A DNA stretch of 64,000 nucleotides from an uncultured Dorea sp. (GTDB lineage: Bacteria; Bacillota_A; Clostridia; Lachnospirales; Lachnospiraceae): positions 30,985-94,984 of the forward strand of contig CAJTRM010000012.1 of the NCBI GenBank assembly GCA_910578865.1, written 5' to 3'. Position 1 is the stretch's first letter. Each line of letters opens with the position of its first letter. The notes under the pieces were generated by a model. That model made no database searches. It saw only the letters and a list, made by a program, of their open reading frames with translations, and was not told where the DNA came from. Below are positions 9,218-17,737 of this stretch, piece after piece. The position numbers were made by a program, and so were the translations under genes.

Positions 9218-11050
9218 CTATCTGAAAATATCATTACTGTCACCTTCCGACAGCGTCAATGTCACCTTCTCCTTCTGCGTTTCGATCAGATAAATGCCCT
9301 CTTCCAGTTCTTCCAGGCGTCCTCCTTCTATACTGACGTCAAAATCCGTATTCATTCTGAAAATAAACCAGGCAGTTTCTCCCCCATTGTCTGACTCCAG
9401 AAAGATCTGATCTCCTTCCTTCCTCACCTGATATTCCATGGAAAGGAAATTACGGATACGTCCGTCACATTCCGAAACAGTTGTTCTGGAAAACGCACGC
9501 AATTCCTTCCAGTTCTCGCTGAGATCCCCCGCCAGGTTCTTCGACACCTCCCGCCAGGTCTCGGCTCCGTCGTCCTCCGGATAAATGATCTCTGCCGCAT
9601 CCACCCATACGCTGCTGTATCCTAAAGCCGTCTCCGCGCATTTATTCTGAAAATCCTGCCGGTATGTATACCTCAGCCCGTCACTCAAAGCGACCTGCCT
9701 TGTCACCTGATCTGACAGATAACCGATGATCTCACTGTCCCCCCGGTCATCCTCAACCACAGTCCGCACATCTGTCAACATTCCCTTTCCCAAAGCAGAA
9801 CGAATCTCCTCCTCCGGCAGGCCGGCAGCATAAAAGGATGTAAACCGGTAATCGGGCAGGCCTTCCCTGAAAAAAGCTTCGTCTTCTTCAAGCCTTTCCT
9901 CCAGGCCTCCATCTGACATACAAAGGCCTGACAGCCCTGCCTCTGCATTCCGTTCATTCAAAAGCTTCATATATAAAGCGAGAGTTTCCTGCTCCGGCAG
10001 GTTCGTATCTTTATAATCATACTGAGGCGCCATCATAGCAGAAAGTCCCAGGTTGCTTTTCTCATAGGCAGTAACGATATCGGGCCACATCACATCCCGA
10101 AATACATTGCGGGAAGAGCGATTGTAACGCCGTCTCATTTCTGTCTCATTTTCTTCCGCCAGCCCCGGATAATTCAATATCATCAGATTCTGTGCATTTA
10201 CAACCGGATAAATTTCATATTCTTTCACCTTTGCCGACATCGCGGATAAAAGGCCCAGACCCGACACACCTTCCATATAGTCACCGTTAACGGCAAACAC
10301 AAAAGACGATTCCAGTCTGTTTCTCCAGATTACCGGCGGATAGTCCAGATAATCTTCTTTGTCCTCCATAATGCCTGTCATGTAAGTAACAGTCCCTGCC
10401 GCCAGCTCATACCAGGGAAATTCCAATTCCATATCCTGCTTTTTTTCATGAATTTCCTTTTCTTCTGACCGGTAGATCGTTTCTCCTCCCAGCAAAAATC
10501 CACCGTACAAATAGACCCCCACGGCTGATGCCGATTGTTCCCTGATACCGCTGATGCCCAAAAACTGTTGAAGTTCTTTATTTTCCTCTATTACCGACAC
10601 GTCAGGCAAATTAGCAAATATCAGATCTGTCCCGGTCTGTGCCAGATCTTTCAGGCAACCTGTCAGATCTGCAAGCCCCCAATCCAGGCTGTCAGAATCT
10701 ATAACCGCCAGATCAAACTCTATCTGTCCGCCTGCCTCTTCCAGGTCTTTATATTCTTGCACCGAACTGCAGCACCAGATATCCCCTTTCCTATAGGCGG
10801 CCCAGTTCTGTGCCACATCAGCCGCCGGACTTCTCTCTGCACCGATATATAATATCCTGCCCTGCCCGCGTGTGCTGCTTTGTCCTCCACTAAAAGCGTC
10901 ATCCCTGCCGGGCAGTTCTTCAAGATTTTCTGCATATGGATTCTTCCCGTAATCATTCAGTAACTCACTCGCAACACCGGAAAACTGGAACATACAGAAA
11001 ATCATACATATAACCATGGCCATTGTAAAATAATTCCGTAACGATACCAT
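9218..11050 (-). CDS. DUF2194 exported protein of the pel operon
   Basis: 610 residues with a hydrophobic segment at about residues 8-28 that acts as signal anchor. The rest is hydrophilic and should lie outside the membrane. DUF2194 proteins recur beside pelF and pelG in Bacillota and take the place held by the deacetylase PelA elsewhere. I do not find the CE4 TFDDG or HxxxH motifs; the nearest match to the metal-binding strand reads VFAVNGDY. Either the fold is deacetylase-like with altered metal ligands or it is a non-catalytic relative. The start at 11050 follows the pelE stop by ten bases. The role, modification or guidance of the polymer, is inference from position. Confidence 0.72.
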   Translation of the reverse strand: MVSLRNYFTMAMVICMIFCMFQFSGVASELLNDYGKNPYAENLEELPGRDDAFSGGQSSTRGQGRILYIGAERSPAADVAQNWAAYRKGDIWCCSSVQEYKDLEEAGGQIEFDLAVIDSDSLDWGLADLTGCLKDLAQTGTDLIFANLPDVSVIEENKELQQFLGISGIREQSASAVGVYLYGGFLLGGETIYRSEEKEIHEKKQDMELEFPWYELAAGTVTYMTGIMEDKEDYLDYPPVIWRNRLESSFVFAVNGDYMEGVSGLGLLSAMSAKVKEYEIYPVVNAQNLMILNYPGLAEENETEMRRRYNRSSRNVFRDVMWPDIVTAYEKSNLGLSAMMAPQYDYKDTNLPEQETLALYMKLLNERNAEAGLSGLCMSDGGLEERLEEDEAFFREGLPDYRFTSFYAAGLPEEEIRSALGKGMLTDVRTVVEDDRGDSEIIGYLSDQVTRQVALSDGLRYTYRQDFQNKCAETALGYSSVWVDAAEIIYPEDDGAETWREVSKNLAGDLSENWKELRAFSRTTVSECDGRIRNFLSMEYQVRKEGDQIFLESDNGGETAWFIFRMNTDFDVSIEGGRLEELEEGIYLIETQKEKVTLTLSEGDSNDIFR

Positions 11051-11060
11051 ACGACCTCTC

Positions 11061-11999
11061 CTAACTGAACAGTCTGATCAACTCGAGCGTTTCATGGTCA
11101 ATCACCACATCCGATTTTTTCAAAGACTCCAGAGTCTTAAAAAACTCCTCCTTCTGATTCATAGTAAAATATAATTTTAATCTGCAGGTATAAGCCGCCA
11201 GTTCCCCGGGATGTAATTCATTCAGCCTCCGGCACCACTTATCCGCTCCCTCAAAATCTTTTTCTTCGAGGAAAAGCAAAAAGCTGTCTTCACATCTTTT
11301 TACTGTAAGGCCGGCCCTGTTATTCTCGTAAAGCCGGTCAGCCGCCTCATCCATCATACGTATAAAACGCCTCTGCTCCATCTCTGAAAATACATGCTGC
11401 ACCAAAATCTGCGCCATATAATCAAGCATCTGTTCCACACATTCTGTGTGAACCGGATCTTTACGCATCTCCGCAGACATCTTCTGTACATTAATGCGAA
11501 ACTCATTCAATTCATCACTCAAAACAGATGCCGCATAGTGGGCGGTTTCCGGGTCTTTCGCATTTAGTGCCTGCGAAATAGCAGACAGAGAAGATTTAAT
11601 ATCTCCTTTCAGAACATTCAGCATGGCCTGCCGCTGCTTTGTCTTTTCATTGACTAATATAGCTTCCTCCAGAGGGATCACATTTCTTTCCCTGTCTTCA
11701 TCAGCCTTGATCTGAATCCTTACCCGTTCCTTACTGAACACCACATCTGCCAGATCTATTTTCTTCCAGACCGGCAGTTTGAGAATCAGCCAGGAAAAAA
11801 AGAAGAACAGGATACCCACGACCGGACAGAAAATCATTACTGCAAACCGCAGGCAGTATGTCCTTTTATTCTCAATCAGGCGGTCCCCTTTTCGGATTTT
11901 CTTAATCTTCCTTACAATCAATGTATTCCAAAAGAGATAAATGACCGACATCAGAAGATTTATAATGAGCAGAAGCAGGAACATTTTTTCATCTTCCAT
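11061..11999 (-). CDS. pelE: PelE-like membrane protein with TPR-type repeats
   Basis: 312 residues. Two transmembrane helices lie at about residues 7-27 and 50-72, followed by a cytoplasmic helical region whose C-terminal third has the spacing of tetratricopeptide repeats (EEKDFEGADKWCRRLNELHPG and the next unit). PelE has this plan and binds PelD and PelF at the membrane. It starts 11 bases before the end of the PelD-like gene, so the two are translationally coupled, which fits a stoichiometric complex. Sequence similarity in PelE is always low; the call relies on topology, repeats and position between pelD and pelF. Confidence 0.75.
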   Translation of the reverse strand: MEDEKMFLLLLIINLLMSVIYLFWNTLIVRKIKKIRKGDRLIENKRTYCLRFAVMIFCPVVGILFFFFSWLILKLPVWKKIDLADVVFSKERVRIQIKADEDRERNVIPLEEAILVNEKTKQRQAMLNVLKGDIKSSLSAISQALNAKDPETAHYAASVLSDELNEFRINVQKMSAEMRKDPVHTECVEQMLDYMAQILVQHVFSEMEQRRFIRMMDEAADRLYENNRAGLTVKRCEDSFLLFLEEKDFEGADKWCRRLNELHPGELAAYTCRLKLYFTMNQKEEFFKTLESLKKSDVVIDHETLELIRLFS

Positions 12000-14172
12000 G
12001 GAATCCTCCCTCCCTCACGGCAGAGATTCCGACTTCCTTCAGCCTTTTCTCTACAATCTCTGCCCCTTCTTTATCCGTGTTGGGCAGCAAGATCTGCATT
12101 TCTCCGCCTTTCCGAATCCCAATATAATCTGTCTGGCGCAGAATATGTTTTAATTTGCCGGCAATATCTTCCCTCGCTTTCTTCTTCACCGAAAGACTGA
12201 GAATCTCGCACTCCGTCAGCCCCTGTGCCCTGGCATCCAGAAAAGCTTTTACAAGCATCTCAAAAGCTTCTTTATTCAATATATCTGTCCCTTGTATATA
12301 GCGCCTGCTCTTTACAGCTCCCAGATACTGCTCTGCGCGCATGGCGGCATCCCTGATCAGTGCACATACGATCGTCAGCCGGTTTGCCTCCGCCAACGTC
12401 ATCCTCTGCCACGGGATATCCCAGATCATCACTATAAACCGCATCTTCTCCTGTTCATACACAGCCGATGCCATCAAAGGAAAATCTTCTTTCATCGTCC
12501 TGTTTATATAGACACGATGCTCCTTCAGTTCACAGAACAACTCATCCATAGCGCTGTATTTAATGGATTTTCCCAATTCCCGCGCCTCAGGTGAGGTCGC
12601 CGAAAACAATCTGGCATAGTCCTCGTTTGCCACTGCATATACCGCCACCGATCTGCTGTCCATTAATTGAGAAAGTATTTTCGCCGCATAAAACAACACT
12701 TCTTCCGGCGCGTAGCGTTCCAGGCTGGAGGTAAGTTCATAGATCTTACCCATGCTGTCCCTCTGATTTACAACCTGCCGCTCAAAATTACGCTTCATCT
12801 GGATATTACTGTCATTGATATCAGAAATATCATCCATTTTCCTTTTCAGATAACGGATTTCCTCTTCATCTTCATTCCGTATATCCTTCAGCTGATCCCT
12901 CATGTATCCCACAACCATTCCTACGATAAAAAGCTGTGCGATCCATACATATGTATTAAAATCCATGAGGATATCAAATCCGGTCCGTTCATACATCTGT
13001 CCGGAAAAATACCCCGCCGCTGCCAGTATGGCCGAAAATATCGCCTGCTGCTGCCCATGGACAACGGCAAATAAAAGTACATAGAGCAAATAGAAATCCA
13101 GCCTGTCAAAATACTGGCTTCCAACAGTTCTGTTATTCAAAATGAAAAAAAGGATAAATATGAGCATATTCTCCACAAAAGGAAATAGTTTCGCCGCAAT
13201 ACCCCGAATATAAAAGGCCAGCCTGCTGTAACCTGTTTCCTCCGGATCGTCAGCACCGGCAGAAGAATTACCCTGGCGCTTCAAATGCCGCACGAGCTTT
13301 TCCACGCCCATTTCATAATTCACAAAAATCTTCTGCCCGAACTCTTCCTTGTAGCGGCTGCCGTCCAGAAGGATCTTGCAGTTCTCCCCTACGCTGTTAT
13401 CTATAATTCCGACCGGGCTGTCTATCTTCCGGCATATCAGCTCGGCAAGCTGCAATTCACTGATCTCCTGCATGGAAGATATGTGGTAGCAGCACTCCTT
13501 CGGCATCTCGGCTGCGATTACTTTATAAGCCAGTTCTACTGCATCCTTCAGATACAGCATTGAAAAAACATGTTTTCCGTTGCCGGAAACATGATGCGAC
13601 CTTAACGCTTCCCGGCACATCCTGACGCACAGACTGTCTTCTCTTTGTCTCTTTTCCGGCAGGCCGTACACATGGTCAAAACGTAAAATAATCATATCCA
13701 GTCCCTGTATCCGCCTGTAATTAGAGCAGATCTCTTCTCCCTGCGCCAACGCCATAGCCTTAAATCCCTTAGGTGCCAAATCCTCTGTCTCACAAATCGC
13801 TTTACTATGAGGCTCCCCGTACACCTCCTGAGAAGAAAAATAAACAAAACGGCCCTTTTTCATCAGAGAATATGCAGTCAGGATATTCATAAGCCCTGTT
13901 GTATAGCGCACGATTTCCTCCCTGGCTTCGCTCCAGTCAAAGTTCGTATCATATGCGCCCATAAAAACCGTAATATCCGGACTGATACTCTTAAAAATAT
14001 CTTTTATAATCTCATTTTCATATTCAAAATTATATTTCTCAAACACATGCTTATAAGAAAAGTGTCTCCCTTTTCCTCCAGTCAGCAAAAAAACACGATG
14101 GCCACTTTTCTTGCATTTATCAATCATGGCATCCATCATATTGCTTCCGCCACCAATCAACAAAACATTCAT
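11989..14172 (-). CDS. pelD: PelD-like c-di-GMP receptor fused to a degenerate SDR/epimerase domain
   Basis: 727 residues against about 450 for PelD. Residues 1-300 are an NAD-dependent epimerase fold, with an altered glycine motif (IGGGSNMMD) and SSQEVYG at 113-119. No Tyr occurs between residues 119 and 151, so the catalytic YxxxK is absent. Residues 335-425 form about four membrane helices, 430-475 a coiled coil, 485-610 a GAF-like domain, and 630-715 a degenerate GGDEF domain reading KGGEM (688-692). The inhibitory-site motif RxxD is intact as RQTD at 679-682, with normal spacing. In PelD this site binds c-di-GMP and switches on Pel synthesis. It is the first gene of the operon, with AAGGAGG 12 bases before the ATG. 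The SDR part may sense a nucleotide sugar or NAD(H) state; that is inference. Confidence 0.85.
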   Translation of the reverse strand: MNVLLIGGGSNMMDAMIDKCKKSGHRVFLLTGGKGRHFSYKHVFEKYNFEYENEIIKDIFKSISPDITVFMGAYDTNFDWSEAREEIVRYTTGLMNILTAYSLMKKGRFVYFSSQEVYGEPHSKAICETEDLAPKGFKAMALAQGEEICSNYRRIQGLDMIILRFDHVYGLPEKRQREDSLCVRMCREALRSHHVSGNGKHVFSMLYLKDAVELAYKVIAAEMPKECCYHISSMQEISELQLAELICRKIDSPVGIIDNSVGENCKILLDGSRYKEEFGQKIFVNYEMGVEKLVRHLKRQGNSSAGADDPEETGYSRLAFYIRGIAAKLFPFVENMLIFILFFILNNRTVGSQYFDRLDFYLLYVLLFAVVHGQQQAIFSAILAAAGYFSGQMYERTGFDILMDFNTYVWIAQLFIVGMVVGYMRDQLKDIRNEDEEEIRYLKRKMDDISDINDSNIQMKRNFERQVVNQRDSMGKIYELTSSLERYAPEEVLFYAAKILSQLMDSRSVAVYAVANEDYARLFSATSPEARELGKSIKYSAMDELFCELKEHRVYINRTMKEDFPLMASAVYEQEKMRFIVMIWDIPWQRMTLAEANRLTIVCALIRDAAMRAEQYLGAVKSRRYIQGTDILNKEAFEMLVKAFLDARAQGLTECEILSLSVKKKAREDIAGKLKHILRQTDYIGIRKGGEMQILLPNTDKEGAEIVEKRLKEVGISAVREGGFHGR

Positions 14173-14204
14173 CGCTTATATGTGCCTCCTTAAGCTGTTT
14201 GTAT

Positions 14205-14218
14205 ATACTGCATAGTAT
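14205..14218. promoter_or_regulatory. Small palindrome at the pel transcription start
   Basis: ATACT-GCAT-AGTAT, two perfect 5-bp arms around 4 bases, lies just downstream of the proposed -10 box, where transcription should begin. The position suits an operator or a short 5' hairpin. Arms this short can occur by chance, so confidence is low. Confidence 0.3.
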
Positions 14219-14225
14219 CCCCACA

Positions 14226-14255
14226 ATTTTACCCCCCCCCCGGCAATTTTGTCAA
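14226..14255 (-). promoter_or_regulatory. Putative pel operon promoter with G10 tract in the spacer
   Basis: Reading the minus strand, a perfect -35 box TTGACA (14255-14250) is followed by an 18-base spacer and the -10 box TAAAAT (14231-14226), about 50 bases before the pelD-like ATG. The spacer is aaattgcc plus ten consecutive G (14241-14232). Homopolymeric G tracts of this length slip during replication, and a one-base loss would give the optimal 17-base spacing. The arrangement is that of a phase-variable promoter. No better promoter is visible between the dnaJ terminator and pelD. Confidence 0.65.
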
Positions 14256-14322
14256 TACCAAAAATGCCTTTAAAACGGGTAGTTGTGGCACTTCTGACAA
14301 TTAATTACAAATGGATGAAATC

Positions 14323-14352
14323 AAAAAAAGAAGCCGCACCTTCTGCAGCTTC
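14323..14352 (-). terminator. Rho-independent terminator of the hrcA-dnaJ operon
   Basis: On the minus strand GAAGCTGC and GCGGCTTC pair, with one G-T wobble, around a 7-base loop and run straight into seven T. It lies 26 bases after the dnaJ stop. Confidence 0.85.
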
Positions 14353-14377
14353 TCTTAATCCTTCCTATGATATCCTG

Positions 14378-15565
14378 TTAATCCTCAAAGGCTTCTTTCA
14401 TCTTATCCATAAAGCCCTTTTTCTTCTTGCTGTTCTTCGTCCCGCTCCCGTCACTTCCACTGACGGTATTCAATGTGTTTCCGGACAGCTCATCGAATTT
14501 CCTGAGCGCCTCTTTTGCCTCCGGGCTCAATTTCTCCGGGGTCTGGATCACCAACGTTACATAATGGTCTCCGCGCACCTGTGAATTACGGATAGACGGC
14601 ACTCCCTTTCCTTTCAGGCGGACCTTTGTATCTGTCTTTGTCCCTGCCTTTACGGTATAGATCACCTCGCCGTCTACAGTCTTAATCTTAATATCTGCCC
14701 CAAGCGCCGCCTGGGCAAAGGAGATCGGCACCGTTGAAAAGATATGCATATCCTGACGCTGGAATACCGGATGCCGGGATACAATTACCTCTACAAGCAG
14801 ATCTCCCCTCGGTCCGCCGTTTACGCCCGGCTCGCCTTTTTCGCGGATCCGCACGCTCTGGCCGTTATCGATTCCCGCCGGGATGGAGACTGCAATCTTT
14901 TTGCGGTTGGACACATAACCGGTTCCGCCGCATCCGCTGCACTTCTCACGGACGATCTTACCTGACCCGTGACAATCCGGACAGGTCTGGACGTTCTGCA
15001 CAGTTCCAAAGAAAGACTGCTGCGTATAGACTACCTGACCTTTTCCGCCGCATTTCGGGCATGTCTCCGGCGACGTACCCGGCTTAGCCCCTGTGCCGCT
15101 GCAGGTCGGACACGGATCCTTCAATACCATATCCAGTTCTTTCTCACAGCCAAACACCGCTTCCTCGAAGGTAATCCTCACACTCTTGCGGATATTCATG
15201 CCTTTCATCGGCCCCTGGCTTGCCCGGCCTCCTCTTCTGCCGCCAAACAAATCACCGAAAATATCACCGAAAATATCACTGAAATCAGCACCGCTGAAAT
15301 CAAATCCGCCGAAGCCTCCGCCGCCGGCTCCGCCCTCAAAGGCGGCATGGCCGAACTGATCATACTGACGGCGTTTTTCCGAATCACTCAACACCGCATA
15401 AGCTTCCGAGGCTTCTTTGAATTTCTTCTCTGCTTCTGCATCCCCGGGGTTCACATCAGGATGATATTTCTTGGCAACCTTTCTGTATGCTTTTTTCAGA
15501 GCCGCCTCATCAGCATCCTTGCCAACGCCCAGCACCTCATAATAATCTCTCTTTGTTTCTGCCAT
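14378..15565 (-). CDS. dnaJ: Chaperone protein DnaJ (Hsp40)
   Basis: 395 residues, a full-length type I DnaJ. The J domain has HPD in KKYHPDVNPGD (about residues 32-37), followed by a Gly/Phe-rich linker with many GGFGGFD-like units. Four zinc-binding repeats follow: CPTCSGTG, CPKCGGKG, CPDCHGSG and CSGCGGTG. The C-terminal substrate-binding domain follows these. It delivers unfolded proteins to DnaK and stimulates its ATPase. It is the last gene of hrcA-grpE-dnaK-dnaJ, separated from dnaK by an unusually long 250-base spacer and followed by a terminator. Confidence 0.97.
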   Translation of the reverse strand: MAETKRDYYEVLGVGKDADEAALKKAYRKVAKKYHPDVNPGDAEAEKKFKEASEAYAVLSDSEKRRQYDQFGHAAFEGGAGGGGFGGFDFSGADFSDIFGDIFGDLFGGRRGGRASQGPMKGMNIRKSVRITFEEAVFGCEKELDMVLKDPCPTCSGTGAKPGTSPETCPKCGGKGQVVYTQQSFFGTVQNVQTCPDCHGSGKIVREKCSGCGGTGYVSNRKKIAVSIPAGIDNGQSVRIREKGEPGVNGGPRGDLLVEVIVSRHPVFQRQDMHIFSTVPISFAQAALGADIKIKTVDGEVIYTVKAGTKTDTKVRLKGKGVPSIRNSQVRGDHYVTLVIQTPEKLSPEAKEALRKFDELSGNTLNTVSGSDGSGTKNSKKKKGFMDKMKEAFED

Positions 15566-15815
15566 TTTTTATCCCTTTCTTCTGCGCTCTATCATACACA
15601 AAGAAGTTTCCTTACATTGAAACAGTCTCCTGCATCTATGAACTCTTTTACACATAGAGTCCTTCTGCGTAAGGAATCCCTTTACATAAGGAAGTTCCGC
15701 GAAACCAGGCTCAATCTTCTCTCGCCAAGTTCCGCGGAACAGTCCTCACACGAAACGCTGCAATGCTTCATTTCGTGCTTCAGACTTCCTTGTAATCTCT
15801 GTCTGAGTCCGTGTT
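15566..15815. other. Structured dnaK-dnaJ spacer
   Basis: This 250-base stretch has no credible gene. It holds several inverted repeats: GTTCCGCGGAAC as a perfect 12-base palindrome near 15729-15740, a CACGAAA...TTTCGTG stem near 15750-15778, and ACTC/GAGT and CCTT/AAGG stems near 15640-15690. It also holds a second copy of the end of dnaK. The structures could set mRNA processing or partial termination between dnaK and dnaJ. Confidence 0.5.
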
Positions 15816-15840
15816 CTAGACTTCCTTGTAATCTCCGTCT
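15782..15840. repeat. Direct repeat of the dnaK 3' end
   Basis: A 23-base sequence covering the last codons of dnaK (15818-15840) recurs at 15782-15804 with one substitution, 36 bases further on and in the same reading frame. After the dnaK TAG the frame reads NTDSDRDYKEV and then TGA, echoing the true end DGDYKEV. This looks like a short tandem duplication across the stop codon. Confidence 0.75.
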
Positions 15841-17684
15841 ACAACATCATCTCCCTGAAAACCTTCCGGTGCCGGGCCTGCACCCATATCCGGGCCTGCA
15901 CCCTGCGCCCCTGCTGCAGCTCCCGCCTGCTCATACATCTTCGTGAAAAGCTTCTGAGCGCTCTCTGTCAGCTTCTCTTTTCCTGCCTTGATCTCTGCGA
16001 TCTGTGCATCGGACATATCATCCATGTTCACTTTCTCAAGAAGTTCCTTTAACGCCTTGCAGTCTGCCTCCACAGCATCCTTGTCTGCGCCGTCCAGTTT
16101 ATCTCCGACTTCGCTGAGCGCTTTCTCGGTCTGGAATACCATAGCATCCGCCTCGTTCTTGGCGTCAATCCCTTCCTTACGCTTCTTGTCCTGAGCCTCA
16201 AACGCCGCTGCTTCCTTGACAGCCTTGTCAATATCTTCATCGGACATATTGGAACCTGCCGTAATAGTAATGTGCTGCTCTTTTCCTGTTCCCAGATCCT
16301 TTGCAGATACATTTACGATACCGTTCGCATCAATATCAAAGGTAACCTCAATCTGAGGAATTCCACGCGGAGCCGGTGCGATACCGTCCAGCCGGAACTG
16401 TCCGAGGGACTTGTTGTCTCTTGCAAACTGCCTCTCGCCCTGAACTACGTTTATGTCTACTGCCGTCTGGTTATCTGCCGCTGTGGAGAATACCTGGCTC
16501 TTCTTGGTCGGAATCGTTGTATTCCTCTCGATCAGCCTTGTAGCAACGCCGCCCATCGTCTCGATAGAAAGAGAAAGTGGTGTTACATCAAGAAGAAGGA
16601 TATCGCCTGCGCCTGTATCTCCTGCAAGCTTGCCGCCCTGTACGGATGCACCGAGTGCTACACATTCGTCCGGGTTCAGAGACTTGCTCGGCTCTTTGCC
16701 TGTAAGGCGCTTTACTTCCTCCTGGACAGCCGGAATACGTGTGGAACCGCCGACCAGCAGTACCTGTCCAAGCTCAGATGCGGAGATTCCTGCATCTGAC
16801 AGCGCGCGCTGTACAGGCTCTGATGTCTTCATGACCAGATCGTGTGTCAGCTCATCGAATTTTGCTCTTGTAAGGTTCATGTCAAAATGCTTCGGCCCTT
16901 CAGCAGTTGCTGTGATGAACGGCAGGTTAATGTTGGATGTGGTTGCAGAGGAAAGCTCCTTTTTCGCCTTTTCTGCCGCCTCTTTTAATCTCTGGAGCGC
17001 CATTTTATCTGTAGATAAATCAACACCCTCCTGTTTCTTAAATTCTGAGATCATATAATCTGTGATCTTCTGGTCAAAATCATCTCCGCCGAGACGGTTA
17101 TTTCCGGCTGTAGACAATACCTCGATCACACCCTCGCCGATCTCAATGACAGATACGTCGAACGTGCCGCCGCCCAGGTCATATACCATGATCTTCTGCT
17201 CTTTCTCATTATCAAGACCATATGCAAGTGCTGCCGCTGTCGGCTCATTGATAATACGCTTTACGTCAAGGCCTGCGATCTTACCTGCATCTTTGGTAGC
17301 CTGGCGCTGAGCATCATTGAAGTAAGCGGGAACCGTAATAACAGCTTCCGTTACCTTCTCTCCCAGGTAGCCTTCTGCATCTGCTTTTAATTTCTGAAGG
17401 GTCATTGCAGAAATCTCCTGCGGAGAAAATTTCTTATCGTCAATCGTTACTCTGAAATCAGAGCCCATCTCTCTTTTGATAGAAGAGATTGTTCTCTCTG
17501 CATTGGTTACTGCCTGACGCTTTGCCGGCTCACCTACCAGACGTTCGCCCGTCTTGGTAAATGCTACAACGGACGGTGTTGTCCTTGCTCCCTCTGTGTT
17601 TGTGATGACTGTCGGCTGTCCGCCTTCCATAACTGCCACACAACTGTTTGTTGTACCTAAGTCAATACCTATAATTTTACCCAT
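15816..17684 (-). CDS. dnaK: Chaperone protein DnaK (Hsp70)
   Basis: 622 residues, normal length. The ATPase domain starts IGIDLGTTNSCVAV and contains the phosphate-binding VYDLGGGTFDVS and the LVGGSTRIP motif. The substrate-binding domain and a helical lid follow, then a Gly/Ala/Gln-poor flexible tail ending DYKEV. It binds exposed hydrophobic stretches of proteins in an ATP cycle driven by DnaJ and GrpE. It lies 53 bases downstream of grpE in the CIRCE-controlled operon. The stop is TAG, and a near copy of the last codons follows in frame (see the repeat entry). Confidence 0.98.
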   Translation of the reverse strand: MGKIIGIDLGTTNSCVAVMEGGQPTVITNTEGARTTPSVVAFTKTGERLVGEPAKRQAVTNAERTISSIKREMGSDFRVTIDDKKFSPQEISAMTLQKLKADAEGYLGEKVTEAVITVPAYFNDAQRQATKDAGKIAGLDVKRIINEPTAAALAYGLDNEKEQKIMVYDLGGGTFDVSVIEIGEGVIEVLSTAGNNRLGGDDFDQKITDYMISEFKKQEGVDLSTDKMALQRLKEAAEKAKKELSSATTSNINLPFITATAEGPKHFDMNLTRAKFDELTHDLVMKTSEPVQRALSDAGISASELGQVLLVGGSTRIPAVQEEVKRLTGKEPSKSLNPDECVALGASVQGGKLAGDTGAGDILLLDVTPLSLSIETMGGVATRLIERNTTIPTKKSQVFSTAADNQTAVDINVVQGERQFARDNKSLGQFRLDGIAPAPRGIPQIEVTFDIDANGIVNVSAKDLGTGKEQHITITAGSNMSDEDIDKAVKEAAAFEAQDKKRKEGIDAKNEADAMVFQTEKALSEVGDKLDGADKDAVEADCKALKELLEKVNMDDMSDAQIAEIKAGKEKLTESAQKLFTKMYEQAGAAAGAQGAGPDMGAGPAPEGFQGDDVVDGDYKEV

Positions 17685-17737
17685 GATTAAATTCCTCCTG
17701 TTTTTTATAATAATGTAATTGATTCGACTGCTCTAGG

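Noticed and set aside
14969..15946. Open frame of 325 codons on the plus strand
   Set aside because: It lies opposite dnaJ and the dnaK end and has no domain or start signal.
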